A DNA stretch of 64,000 nt. Origin: Xanthomonas sp. Leaf148 (GTDB lineage: Bacteria; Pseudomonadota; Gammaproteobacteria; Xanthomonadales; Xanthomonadaceae). Under the pieces are notes generated by a model. The model saw only the letters and a program-made list of their open reading frames with translations. It was not told the origin of the DNA and made no database searches. Shown in pieces: positions 1 to 8,941 of this stretch. The first letter of the stretch is position 1; each line of letters begins with the position of its first letter. The DNA is taken from the NCBI RefSeq assembly GCF_001423585.1, contig NZ_LMOP01000009.1, positions 235,496 through 299,495 of the forward strand, in the 5' to 3' direction. The translations under genes were made by a program, and so were the position numbers.

Positions 1-2124
1 AAACAGATACGCATCGCCCTGGTACTCGCCCGAATCGCGCCAATAGCGTTTGTCGAACACGTTGTCCACGTTCAAACGCCAGGTGGTCGCCAGGCCGCCC
101 AGCGCGGTGGCGTAGCGCGCCCCCAGGTTGGCCACGGTGTATGCCGGCACGCTGGCATTGCCGAGCCGGTCGGCGAACTTGCGCCCGCTGTATTGCACAC
201 CGGCCAGCACCGCCAGGCCATCGACGCCTGGCACGCTGTAGTCGGCCTGCACGCTGGCACGCAGCTTGGGCACATTGATCGCCTGATGGCCTTCGTATTC
301 GGCAATGTCGGTCTCTTCTGCGCGTGCGCGGATGGCGGCGACACTGGCGAACAGGCGCAGTTGCTCGGTGGCCGCGCCGTCGGCCGACAGTTCCAGCCCG
401 CGGTTGTGCAACCGGCCTTGTTGCACGAACAACAGACCTCCATCGGCCTGCGGTTGGGTGAATTGATAGGCCTGGCGGATGTCGAATAGCGCCGCGCCCA
501 GGCGCAGGCCATCCAGTTCGAGCTTGGCGCCGGTTTCCAGCTGGTAGGCCTTGGTCGGCGGCAGGATTTCATCGGCGTTGTCGGCAAACCACGGGGCCGT
601 GCCGCCGGCGGCAAGGCTCTTGGCGTAGCTTGCATACAGCGACACGTTTTGCTGCGGCTTGAACAACAGCGCGGCCTGCGGCAACACCGCGTCCTTGCGG
701 GTGCGTCGTTCCAGCAGCCCATCGCGGTCGAAGGCGCGCTCGTCCAAGCGGACAGCGCGTGCGCCGAGCGACAGTTCCCACAGGGCGCCCAGGCCGATGC
801 GGTCGGTCAGCACCAACGCGCGTTGGCGGCTATCCAGGCGGCGTTGCTTGGGGTCCAGCGCCACATCGGTCTGTGCGAAAACCTCCGGGTCGCGATCGAT
901 ACTGCCACTGCCGATGAATTCGTTGACCGAGCCAAAGCGGTCGATGGTGCGGCGTAGCCAGTCGCCGCCGATGCTCAGATGATGCTCCAGCGCGCCGGTG
1001 ACCACATGGCCTTCGAGGGTGGCGCGCAGTTGATCGTGCACGCGGGTGTCGTCGGGGCTGCGGTAGTCGTAAACGTCGTACTCGCCTTGCGCACTGAAGA
1101 AGTTGGGCGTGAAGATCTCCGCACAACTTGCGGCGCCATAGCAGCCCCAGGCGAATGTGGAGAAATCGTTGATCACCGCGCGGCTGCGCGAGGCCTCGAC
1201 TGTGGCGCGCCAGTCGTCGTTGAACTGATACGCATAGCGCAGCTGCGCGTTGAGCGAATCCATCTCCACCGGCCGCGCCCACGGCTGGTAACCGAGCAGG
1301 CGGTGCACATCGATGTCGCGCGGCACCTGCGTGCCATCGAGCAATTGGTAGCCGGGCACCGAGCGCTGTTGCCGATGCTGATATTCCACATCCAGCTGCA
1401 ACAACGATTGCGCGGTGATCTTCCAGTCACCGGCCAGCGACAGAAAATTGCGGTAACCATCGGCGTGATCGACATAGCTGTTGATGTCTTCGCGCGCGGC
1501 ATTCACGCGCAGGCCCAGCGTGCGCTCGGCGCCGAACCAGTCGCCTAAATCGGCGGCGACATAGCGCGAGCCCTGCTCGTCGGTGCCCAGGGTCACGCTG
1601 CGCACATGCTCGGGGCGTTTGGTGCGGTAGTCGATCAACCCGGCCGGTTCGTTGATGCCCGACTGCAGCCCGCTCAGGCCCTTGAGAATCTGCACCTGCT
1701 GCTTGTTTTCCAGCGCAATCGACTGCTCGCCCACCGCGCTCAGCCCGTTGATGCGATAGCTGTTGGCGGCATTGAGCGAGTAGCCGCGCACCACGAAGTT
1801 TTCGTAATAGCCGATCGGTGCATATGCATCGCCGGCGGAGGCATCGGCGCGCAGCACCTCGCTAAGCACACGCGCCTGGCGATCGAGCAATTGCTGGCGC
1901 TCGATCACCGCGATGGAGGCCGGCGCATCGAGCAGCGGCGTTGCGCCGAAGCCGGTCAGTGCCGTGTTGCTATCGCTGCGCTCGCCCAGCACATTGACCG
2001 TATCCAGCTGCACGGCGGACTCGCCGGGTTGCTGCTGTTGCGCCAATGCAGGGGCGGCCAGGCTCAGCGCCAGGGCGAGCGTCAGCGGGCGATGGGGACG
2101 TGCGGCTAACGACAGACGGGACAT
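1..2124 (-). CDS. TonB-dependent siderophore receptor (3' end beyond window)
   Basis: Outer-membrane receptor that would import a ferric siderophore using TonB energy. Reading from the ATG at 2124 gives 708 residues with no stop before the window edge, so the last barrel strands are missing. A signal peptide (about residues 1-29, ending APALA) is followed by a TonB-box-like DTVNVLG. The plug domain shows RGYSLNAANSYRINGL and VQILKGLSGLQSGINEPAG, which resemble the plug motifs of FhuA/FpvA-type receptors. The rest is aromatic-rich, alternating barrel sequence. It starts 47 bp after the phosphotransferase gene on the same strand and is probably co-transcribed with it. The ligand cannot be told from sequence. 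Family confidence is high. Confidence 0.93.
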   Translation of the reverse strand, partial: MSRLSLAARPHRPLTLALALSLAAPALAQQQQPGESAVQLDTVNVLGERSDSNTALTGFGATPLLDAPASIAVIERQQLLDRQARVLSEVLRADASAGDAYAPIGYYENFVVRGYSLNAANSYRINGLSAVGEQSIALENKQQVQILKGLSGLQSGINEPAGLIDYRTKRPEHVRSVTLGTDEQGSRYVAADLGDWFGAERTLGLRVNAAREDINSYVDHADGYRNFLSLAGDWKITAQSLLQLDVEYQHRQQRSVPGYQLLDGTQVPRDIDVHRLLGYQPWARPVEMDSLNAQLRYAYQFNDDWRATVEASRSRAVINDFSTFAWGCYGAASCAEIFTPNFFSAQGEYDVYDYRSPDDTRVHDQLRATLEGHVVTGALEHHLSIGGDWLRRTIDRFGSVNEFIGSGSIDRDPEVFAQTDVALDPKQRRLDSRQRALVLTDRIGLGALWELSLGARAVRLDERAFDRDGLLERRTRKDAVLPQAALLFKPQQNVSLYASYAKSLAAGGTAPWFADNADEILPPTKAYQLETGAKLELDGLRLGAALFDIRQAYQFTQPQADGGLLFVQQGRLHNRGLELSADGAATEQLRLFASVAAIRARAEETDIAEYEGHQAINVPKLRASVQADYSVPGVDGLAVLAGVQYSGRKFADRLGNASVPAYTVANLGARYATALGGLATTWRLNVDNVFDKRYWRDSGEYQGDAYLF

Positions 2125-2171
2125 GCAAGCAACTCGTAAAGAAGGGAAGAGGAAAGACACGGTGTTGCCGC

Positions 2172-3329
2172 TCATCGCAGCAGGGCTGCGCGCGCATGCA
2201 GATGCGCCAGCAGCGCTTGACCATCGGTGCTGGCAAACCAGTCCGCATGACCCAGCAGATAGCGGTGATAGGCGATGTCCACGTTGTCGGGCGAACGCGT
2301 GATGCCGGCGAAGTACTCGATTTCGCTCAAGGCGAAATCGGCATGCACGATCGGCAACAGGGCGGCCAGGCAGCCCAGCTGTGTGGCGTTGATTGGGCGA
2401 TGCAGCGCATAGCCATCCAACAAGGCATCGAGTTGTTGCAGGTCCGCTGGCGCACGCGCGCCGGTATCCAGCTGCAGCCACGGGATCAGGTTGCGTTCGA
2501 TGGCGGTGGCCAGATCGAACAAGGCGCTGCTGCGATCGCTCAATCCGAAGTCGAAGATCGCGCTGACGTCGGTGTCGCCGTGATCGGTGTTCCAGAGCAG
2601 ATTGGACGCATGCCAGTCGCCATGCGTCCACAGCGGCGGCATCGCACCTGGCGCAGACAGCAACGGCCAGGCGCGCGCATGCCAGGGCAGCACGTGAGTG
2701 GCCAGATCGTGCTGCCAGGAAAACTCCTTCAACGCTGCGGCCAGATGCGGCCGCGCGGGTAACGCGCGCTGCAGCGCCTGCACCGGGTCTTGCTGTGCAA
2801 ACAGCCGTAGATTGGCGACCAGCACCGTGGTGGAGCGCGGTGGTGCATCGAAGCCCTGCGCGGCGTGATGCAGTCGCGCGAGCGCAGCCCCTGCGGCCTG
2901 CGCGTGCGCAACGTTGTTAAACGGTGTCCACGACAAGGCATCGCGATACAGGTCGCGCCCCGCGCCGACGCGTTGCACCTCGTAGACCCACTGGTCCTGC
3001 GCGAGTGCGGTCTGGCCGTCAGCCGCGTACAGCACCTCCACCACCGGCGCGCCGGCCCAGCGCAGATGGGCCATGAAGCTATGTTCTTCGCGCAAGGCAG
3101 CGACACTGCGCACGCTGCGGTGATGGCGCTTGACGATCACCGGGCCGGACGCGGTCTGCACGCAGGCGGCGGCGGAGAACGGACGCGCGCTGTGCCAGTG
3201 CACGCCGTGGTCAGACCCGAGCCCGGAGAACCGCTGCAGCACGTGGCGGATTTCATCCACGGTCAGTGCCGGCCAGTCGGGCAGCGCCAACTCCAGGCTC
3301 ATGCCATGGACCTGATGCGTCGCGCTCAT
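2172..3329 (-). CDS. Aminoglycoside-phosphotransferase-fold small-molecule kinase
   Basis: A kinase of the APH/choline-kinase-like fold, about 385 aa; the substrate is unknown. Near residues 230-240 it has the Brenner-type catalytic motif HGDWHASNLLWN, followed by the metal-binding IFDFGLSDR. An N-lobe ATP-binding part carries VIVKRHHRS, whose Lys is a plausible ATP-contacting residue. The start at 3329 (MSATHQ) was chosen because an AGAGGG Shine-Dalgarno-like sequence lies just upstream. An upstream ATG at 3380 and an internal ATG at 3302 remain possible. It precedes the siderophore receptor by 47 bp on the same strand, so a role linked to siderophore or metabolite phosphorylation is conceivable, but that is inference. 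Antibiotic resistance should not be assumed from the fold. Confidence 0.85.
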   Translation of the reverse strand: MSATHQVHGMSLELALPDWPALTVDEIRHVLQRFSGLGSDHGVHWHSARPFSAAACVQTASGPVIVKRHHRSVRSVAALREEHSFMAHLRWAGAPVVEVLYAADGQTALAQDQWVYEVQRVGAGRDLYRDALSWTPFNNVAHAQAAGAALARLHHAAQGFDAPPRSTTVLVANLRLFAQQDPVQALQRALPARPHLAAALKEFSWQHDLATHVLPWHARAWPLLSAPGAMPPLWTHGDWHASNLLWNTDHGDTDVSAIFDFGLSDRSSALFDLATAIERNLIPWLQLDTGARAPADLQQLDALLDGYALHRPINATQLGCLAALLPIVHADFALSEIEYFAGITRSPDNVDIAYHRYLLGHADWFASTDGQALLAHLHARAALLR

Positions 3330-3684
3330 GCGTACACCCTCTGCAGGCATGCCGAGGAGAAGATGAGTGGTATAGACCAATTGCGCGCAGCCGGTTCAAC
3401 GGGGCCGGCACGCAGGCCGGTAACAACACAGACGGCGCTGCCGGGCCGTCGTTGTCGCGCTGACGCCATCAGGCGGTCGCGCGACATGGAGTGGAAGGGC
3501 AGCGCGAAACCGAAAGGTCGCTGGCCGTCATCTCAAGAATCAAGTGTGGGAGTGCCGCAGGCGGCGCCGACCTAGGCCGCGTGGCGGCCGTCGGGCGCGC
3601 AGTATGCCCCGTGCCGCCGTCGGCCGCCATGCCGGGCCGTCGCTGCGATGGCGCTGCGTGGTCCCGGCACCGGATAATGGCCGG
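3330..3684. other. Divergent intergenic region
   Basis: About 355 bp between the leftward phosphotransferase and the rightward glycosyltransferase. No convincing small gene was found. The in-frame extension upstream of 3685 is Arg-rich and lacks the glycosyltransferase N-terminal pattern. The region should hold promoters for both directions, but none was clear enough to mark. Confidence 0.5.
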
Positions 3685-4524
3685 ATGACTCCAGTCCAGA
3701 TCGCCGCCGTCGTCGTCACCTATCAGAGCAGCAGCACCATCGATGCCTGCCTGTCGCGGCTGCGTGCGGCCGATGGCATCAGCGAGATCCGGGTGGTCGA
3801 CAACGCGTCCAGCGACGACACCCTGGATGTGGTGCAACGGCATGCGCTGGCCGATGCCCGGGTGCACTTCATCGCCAACCCGGACAACCCCGGCTTTGCT
3901 ACTGCCTGCAATCAGGGCGCGCGCGACTCGCATGCGCCCTGGCTGGTCTTCATCAACCCGGATCTGATGGTCGAAGCCGACACCCTGGTGCAGCTGTGCG
4001 CGCGCGCCACCGGGCATGCCGCAGTGCTGCTTGGGGTGGAGCAGGTGGACGAGCAGGGCCGGCCGGATGCGGCCGTGCGCCGCCGCGACCCGGACTTTGC
4101 CGCGATGCTGCGCGCCCCGCGTGCCGCTGCCCAGCTGGCGGTGCCCGCCAATCCGTCGGTTGCCCTGCAGCCGGTGGATGCGATCTCCGGTGCCTTGATG
4201 CTGATGCAGCGCAGCCTGTTCGATCGGCTGGACGGCTGGGACGGCAGGTATCGCCTGCACGCCGAGGACCTGGATCTGTGCCGGCGTGCCCGCCAGGCCG
4301 GCGCGCTGGTGGCGGTGGCCAACGATCTGCAAGTGGTGCACGTGCGCGGTGTGTCCAGCCGCTCGCGCCCGTTCTTCGTGGAATGGCACAAGCACCGCGG
4401 GTTGTGGCGCTATTTCCGCAAGTTCGAGGCCGGCCAGCGCGGGCCGTTGACCCAGCTCGGGGTATGGCTGGCGATCTGGACCCATGCAGCTGCCCAGGTG
4501 CCGCGATTGTTGCGTCGCAAATAG
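3685..4524 (+). CDS. Family 2 glycosyltransferase (WbbL/rhamnosyltransferase-like)
   Basis: A cytoplasmic GT-A fold glycosyltransferase of about 279 aa that would move a sugar from a nucleotide donor to a glycan acceptor. The start at 3685 places the canonical first strand right at the N-terminus (IAAVVVTYQSSSTIDACL), followed by VVDNASSDDTLDVV. A DxD-like FINPDLMVEADTL lies near residue 90. The acceptor-side motif GWDGRYRLHAEDLDLCRRA carries the ED catalytic-base pattern seen in WbbL-type enzymes. It lies 130 bp upstream of the xag-like operon in the same direction, separated by a probable promoter, so it may serve the same glycan or a separate LPS/EPS step. Donor and acceptor are unknown. 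Confidence 0.88.
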   Translation: MTPVQIAAVVVTYQSSSTIDACLSRLRAADGISEIRVVDNASSDDTLDVVQRHALADARVHFIANPDNPGFATACNQGARDSHAPWLVFINPDLMVEADTLVQLCARATGHAAVLLGVEQVDEQGRPDAAVRRRDPDFAAMLRAPRAAAQLAVPANPSVALQPVDAISGALMLMQRSLFDRLDGWDGRYRLHAEDLDLCRRARQAGALVAVANDLQVVHVRGVSSRSRPFFVEWHKHRGLWRYFRKFEAGQRGPLTQLGVWLAIWTHAAAQVPRLLRRK

Positions 4525-4577
4525 TGGTCGCTAGTGTTAAATTAGTGATAAATCCGTGATGTGGAACTGTCCGGAAC

Positions 4578-4593
4578 TGTGATACGTTTCGCA
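4578..4593 (+). promoter_or_regulatory. Clp (CRP-family) half-matched operator upstream of xagA
   Basis: TGTGA-N6-TCGCA differs by one base from the CRP/Clp consensus TGTGA-N6-TCACA. It lies 62-77 bp before the xagA start codon in the only sizeable gap before the operon. A second bare half-site (TGTGA) is at 4600. Clp is the c-di-GMP-responsive CRP homologue of Xanthomonas and is reported in the literature to control xag genes. Its use of this exact site is inference. Confidence 0.45.
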
Positions 4594-4655
4594 CTGAAGT
4601 GTGACCTAGCCCGTGCTTCCTGTCCCTAACGGGTCCCCCATCAGGAATCGTACAA

Positions 4656-5678
4656 ATGTCTTTACAGAACGACCCGCGCTCGCGGGTACGTCCGTCGTGC
4701 CTTACCTCCGTGCAGTCCAGCCCGGTTGCCACATCGTCTACCCCGTCCAGTAACGCCCGCCGCCCGCCGGTGGCCGCGCTGTCTGCGCTTGCCTTGAGTT
4801 GCGCGCTGGCTGCGTTGCCGGGTAGCGCCATCGCCGGTGCCTGGACCCAGCCGCAGGGCGATACGTTAGTGATCGTCAAGGCGCTGCATAGCGATGGCCG
4901 TGGCTGGTTCGACGACAGTCACCGCCGCACGACCTTTGGCGATGGCCAGCAATTCGATGGCAACGGCCGCAGTCGCCAGGACCAGCTCAATGTCTATGTC
5001 GAGCATGGTGTGACTGACACGCTCAGCGTGATCGGCAATTTCTATTTCACCGACGTCGGTTTCAGCAACCACGATGCCGTCAACGGTCGGCAGCAGACCA
5101 CGACGACCGGCTTTGCCGATCAGGAAATCGGGCTGCGTTATGCGCTGCCGAGTGCTGCTGACGATGTCTGGCGGAGTTCGGTGCAAGCGCTGGTCAGCAT
5201 TCCGGCCTATGGCCGCAGCAAGACCTACCATCCCACCCCCAGGGATCCCAGCGCAAACTCCGATCCCGCGCTCGGCCTGGGCGACTATGGCCTGGAGCTG
5301 CGTTACAGCCGCGGCCGTGGTTACACGCTGGGCGGACGCAACGGCTACGTCGATCTGGGTGGCGCAGTGCGCCTGCGCGGCAGCGCCGCCTCCGACGAAG
5401 TGCGGGTGGATGCATCCACCGGTCTGAGCCTGACTCCGAGCTGGTTGCTGTTGGGCGAGCTCAACGTGATCCAGGGCCTGGGTAATGGGCGCAACAACGT
5501 GCCGCAGCAAGGCTTCGTCGCCACCGGTACCAACTACGACCTCACCAAGCTGCAGCTGTCGACGCTGTACACCGCGCCGGGCGGCAGCCAGTGGCAGCTG
5601 GGTTACCAGCAGCCGGTGATGGGCCGCAATACCGGTGCCGCAGGCGGGCCGTTCGTGGCCGCCTGGTGGCGATTCTAA
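4656..5678 (+). CDS. xagA: Outer-membrane beta-barrel protein, XagA-like
   Basis: A predicted outer-membrane protein of 340 aa, first gene of an exopolysaccharide operon. A polar N-terminal stretch of about 38 residues precedes a hydrophobic export segment (ALSALALSCALAALPGSAIA). An internal GTG near 4770 could therefore be the true start. The mature part is rich in alternating aromatic and polar strands (GLELRYSRGRGYTLGGRNG, LGYQQPVMGRN) and ends in Trp-Arg-Phe (WWRF), the aromatic C-terminus expected of a BAM-inserted barrel. The next gene starts 13 bp later. By position and operon partners it matches XagA of the Xanthomonas biofilm glycan locus xagABC and may be the export pore. The gene name rests on operon layout. 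Confidence 0.72.
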   Translation: MSLQNDPRSRVRPSCLTSVQSSPVATSSTPSSNARRPPVAALSALALSCALAALPGSAIAGAWTQPQGDTLVIVKALHSDGRGWFDDSHRRTTFGDGQQFDGNGRSRQDQLNVYVEHGVTDTLSVIGNFYFTDVGFSNHDAVNGRQQTTTTGFADQEIGLRYALPSAADDVWRSSVQALVSIPAYGRSKTYHPTPRDPSANSDPALGLGDYGLELRYSRGRGYTLGGRNGYVDLGGAVRLRGSAASDEVRVDASTGLSLTPSWLLLGELNVIQGLGNGRNNVPQQGFVATGTNYDLTKLQLSTLYTAPGGSQWQLGYQQPVMGRNTGAAGGPFVAAWWRF

Positions 5679-5691
5679 GGACGCCACGACA

Positions 5692-7599
5692 ATGACGGTC
5701 ACCTGCGAAATGGAGGCGCTGGGACGGGCGCCGGACATCGGCCGCGAACGCGGTCTGTTGGGTCGTGCGTTGGTGACGGCGGGCGTCATCACCGACGAAC
5801 AGCTGCGCTCGGCGCTGGCGCTGCAGCAGCGCTGGAACTCGCGCCTGGGCGATGTGATCCTGGCCCAGCGCGGCGTGCCGGCGCAGCGCTTTTACGCCAT
5901 CGTCGCGGCGCACTTCGGGCTGGAGTTCATCGATCTGGTGCAGCAGCCCCCGGACGCCGAGCTGCTCACCGCCGCCGACCTGGACAGCTATGCGCAGCGT
6001 CTGCTTCTGCCGTGGCGTCGCGAGGACGGTGTGCTGGTGCTGGCGGTGGCCGATCCCGACCCGGCGGTGTTTGCCTGGGCGCGCGCGCACTACGGCGAAG
6101 ACGTGCGCTTTGTCGGCACCGCCAAGTTCGACGTGATCTGGAGCCTGCAGCGCTACGCCGACGAGCAGCTCACCGACAACGCCTTGAACCTGCTCGCCTC
6201 GCACGCACCGACGTACTCGGCGCGCCAGGTGGTCACGCGCGGGCAGAAGTTCACCTTGTGGGCGATCGCGGCGGTGTTGCTGATCGCGATGGTGTTGTTC
6301 CCGGTGCCTGCGCTGATCACCGTCAACGTGCTGGTGGCGCTCGGCTTTTTGGCGACGTTCGGTTTGAAGCTGTTGCTGGTGTGGTTCGGCTCGCGCCACC
6401 GCATCGACATCAAGGTCACCGAAGACGAAGTGGCCGCGCTGCGCGACGACGACCTGCCGGTCTATACCGTGCTGGTGCCGATGTACAAGGAGCCGGAGGT
6501 GTTGCCGATCCTGGCCAACGCGCTGCGCAAGCTGGATTACCCGATCAGCAAGCTCGACGTGAAACTGGTGCTGGAAGCCGACGACTTCGAGACCATCGAC
6601 GCGGCCAAGAAACTCGGCCTGGAAGCGTTCTTCGAAATCATCCGGGTGCCGCCGTCGCAGCCCAAGACCAAGCCCAAGGCCTGCAACTACGCGCTGCATT
6701 TTGCGCGCGGCGAACTGCTCACCATCTACGACGCCGAAGACAAGCCCGAGCCGGATCAGCTCAAGCGCGTGGTGGCCGCCTTCCGCAAGGCAGAAAAGGA
6801 TGTGGTGTGCATCCAGGCGCGGCTGAACTACTACAACGCCGACGAAAACTGGCTGACGCGGATGTTCACGCTGGAGTACACGCTCTGGTTCGACTTCTAC
6901 CTGCCAGCGCTGGAATACCTGCGTATCCCGATTCCGCTGGGCGGCACCTCCAATCACTTCCGTCTGGACGTGTTGCGCCAGGTGCGCGCGTGGGACCCGT
7001 ACAACGTCACCGAAGACGCCGATTTGGGCGTGCGGCTGATCCAGAACGGCTACCGCGTCAACGTGGTCAATTCCACCACGTTCGAAGAGGCCAACGTCAG
7101 CATTCCCAACTGGATCCGGCAGCGCTCGCGCTGGCTCAAGGGCTACATGCAGACCTGGCTGGTGCACATGCGCGATCCGGTGCATCTGTATCGCAGCACC
7201 GGGTTCAAGGGGTTCTGGGGATTTCAGTTCTTTATCGGCGGCGGATTTTTCACCGCGCTGGGCGTGCCGGTCTTGTGGGCGCTGTATGCGGTGTGGATGG
7301 TCACCGGCACCACCATGTTCGAACGGTTCTTCCCGCCGTGGCTTGCAGCGGTCTCGCTGGTCAATCTTCTGCTGGCCAATGCGTTCTTCATCTACATCAC
7401 GCTGGTGGCCGCGTTCAAACGCGACTACTTCAAGTTGGCGCCATACGCGTTGACGGTGCCGTTTTACTGGGCGTTGCAATCGATCGCTGCCTACAAGGGT
7501 CTCTGGCAGCTGATCCACAATCCGTTCTATTGGGAGAAGACCACGCATGGCATCAGCAAGCATTCGGAAAACGAACGCCGCGCCGCACTCGAAGAGTAA
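5692..7599 (+). CDS. xagB: MshEN-GT2 fusion glycosyltransferase, XagB-like
   Basis: A 635-aa inner-membrane processive-type glycosyltransferase. Residues about 22-82 form a GSPII_E_N/MshEN-like domain made of two 24-residue motifs separated by five residues (LLGRALVTAG at 22, RLGDVILAQR at 51), followed by FGLEFIDL. Two membrane helices lie near 190-240. The GT2 core has YKEPEV (about 264), DAEDKP as the DxD site (about 346), TEDADLG (about 440) and RQRSRW as the QxxRW-type motif (about 475). More membrane helices occur at 505-600. AAGGA, 9 bp upstream of ATG 5692, supports the start. It shares an operon with the barrel and membrane genes. The MshEN fold binds c-di-GMP in MshE; here motif I lacks the leading Arg and motif II lacks Gly10, so binding is uncertain. 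Confidence 0.86.
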   Translation: MTVTCEMEALGRAPDIGRERGLLGRALVTAGVITDEQLRSALALQQRWNSRLGDVILAQRGVPAQRFYAIVAAHFGLEFIDLVQQPPDAELLTAADLDSYAQRLLLPWRREDGVLVLAVADPDPAVFAWARAHYGEDVRFVGTAKFDVIWSLQRYADEQLTDNALNLLASHAPTYSARQVVTRGQKFTLWAIAAVLLIAMVLFPVPALITVNVLVALGFLATFGLKLLLVWFGSRHRIDIKVTEDEVAALRDDDLPVYTVLVPMYKEPEVLPILANALRKLDYPISKLDVKLVLEADDFETIDAAKKLGLEAFFEIIRVPPSQPKTKPKACNYALHFARGELLTIYDAEDKPEPDQLKRVVAAFRKAEKDVVCIQARLNYYNADENWLTRMFTLEYTLWFDFYLPALEYLRIPIPLGGTSNHFRLDVLRQVRAWDPYNVTEDADLGVRLIQNGYRVNVVNSTTFEEANVSIPNWIRQRSRWLKGYMQTWLVHMRDPVHLYRSTGFKGFWGFQFFIGGGFFTALGVPVLWALYAVWMVTGTTMFERFFPPWLAAVSLVNLLLANAFFIYITLVAAFKRDYFKLAPYALTVPFYWALQSIAAYKGLWQLIHNPFYWEKTTHGISKHSENERRAALEE

Positions 7600-8941
7600 G
7601 CCGGCAGCGCGTCGCGACAGCGGCTTGCCGGCGTTTCTGGTGGCCGTGGTGGCGCTGTCGCTGCTGAGCCAGCCGTTGTTGGTGCAGTCGATGGGCGGTG
7701 TTGCGCCGACCAGCGCGCCCGGCATCGGTGTGCCGGCCAGCGGCCTGCTGGCCTGGGCCGTCGATCTGGCGTTGCATCGTTGGGATCTGCCGTTTCAGGT
7801 ATGGCCGTTTCTGGCGGTGGCTGCCAATGCATTATTCCTGTCGCTGCTGTGGCGCGATCTGGCCGGCGTGTTCGGGCGTGGCTGGGCCAGCGGGCTGACC
7901 CTGCTGGTGGGCTGCAACCCGCTGTTCCTGCTGCCGATCGCTGCCGGCGGCAGCCAGGCGGTGGGCCTGCTGGCGTTCTACGGCTTGTGCCGCACGCTGC
8001 GCCGCCTGCAGGCGCCGGTGGAGGCCTTCACCTATCTGCGTATCGCCGGGTGGCTGTGCATTTTGCTGTGCCTGGATCTGCAGACATTGGCGTTGTCGAC
8101 CATGGTCGCGCCATGGCTGCTGCTGGTGATGCCGCCGCAGATGTTGCGCAAGGCGCCGGGCTCGTTCTACCTGGTGTGCTATCTGCCGTTCGCGTTTCTG
8201 GTCGGCATGTGGGCTTACGTCAATCTGACCGTGTTCAACGCGCCGTGGCCGACCCTGTCGAGCATCTCGCAAGGGGCCAGTCCGCTGCCGTTGCCGCTGG
8301 CTGCACAGGCCGAAGGCTGGTTGCCGGCGGTGCGTTGGGGCGTGGCGGCGCTGGCCTGCTTCCCGGTGTTGGCGTTGGTGATGCGGGCGCGTAACGGTGC
8401 GCTTGCGCGTGGCGTATTGGCCAGCGCCGGCACGGTGATCTGCGCGGCTGCACTGTCGTTTGCGTTCGGCTGGGCGGGCTTCGATGCCTTGTTGTTGCTG
8501 TGGGTGCCGGCAGCGCTGTTGCTGCGCGCCTTGCAGGCCGATCAGCGCAGTCAAGCCGCTGGACTATTGCTGCTCGGCCTGATCGGCGCGGCCTGGGTGC
8601 AACCGCAGGGTTGGGGCAGCTGGATGCGTGCGGCGCCTGCCGATGCGCAGTCGCTGCTGCAAGGCGAGGCGGTGGTCATGGCCGCACCGGTGTCGCTGCC
8701 GGTCGCGCGTGTGGCGACCCCTGCGGCGGCGGACACGCTGACGCCGTTGATTGATGCGGATGCCGCGATCAAGACGCACGTGGCAGCGCAGATGAGCGCC
8801 GCCGCCACGCCAGCCGGCGCTGCAACGGCCACTGCGTTGCAGCCGGACGTGAGTAACGCAGCGCTGCGTACCGGCACCTGCGTGCCGGGCACGGCAGCGT
8901 CGACCACCGAGGTGTCTGCCGCATGTGCAAACGCGTTCTAA
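7547..8941 (+). CDS. xagC: Polytopic membrane protein, XagC-like
   Basis: An integral membrane protein of 464 aa with roughly ten hydrophobic segments between residues 25 and 350 (for example PAFLVAVVALSLLSQPLL). It ends in an Ala/Thr-rich, probably non-membrane tail of about 100 residues. It overlaps the end of xagB by 53 bp and has a GGGAG ribosome-binding site at 7531, so it is co-translated with the synthase. The last 19 bp overlap the lipoprotein gene that follows. No catalytic motif was recognised. Position and topology match XagC, possibly a partner of the glycan synthase or exporter. The name is a context-based assignment. Confidence 0.68.
   Translation: MASASIRKTNAAPHSKSKPAARRDSGLPAFLVAVVALSLLSQPLLVQSMGGVAPTSAPGIGVPASGLLAWAVDLALHRWDLPFQVWPFLAVAANALFLSLLWRDLAGVFGRGWASGLTLLVGCNPLFLLPIAAGGSQAVGLLAFYGLCRTLRRLQAPVEAFTYLRIAGWLCILLCLDLQTLALSTMVAPWLLLVMPPQMLRKAPGSFYLVCYLPFAFLVGMWAYVNLTVFNAPWPTLSSISQGASPLPLPLAAQAEGWLPAVRWGVAALACFPVLALVMRARNGALARGVLASAGTVICAAALSFAFGWAGFDALLLLWVPAALLLRALQADQRSQAAGLLLLGLIGAAWVQPQGWGSWMRAAPADAQSLLQGEAVVMAAPVSLPVARVATPAAADTLTPLIDADAAIKTHVAAQMSAAATPAGAATATALQPDVSNAALRTGTCVPGTAASTTEVSAACANAF

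Noticed and set aside
3544..3684. N-terminal extension of the GT2 gene
   Set aside because: Arg-rich and lacking the GT2 pattern; the first beta strand begins right after ATG 3685.
5542..7725. 727-aa minus-strand frame opposite xagB
   Set aside because: It is the antisense shadow of a strongly supported glycosyltransferase in GC-rich DNA; His/Arg/Gln-rich with no family motif.
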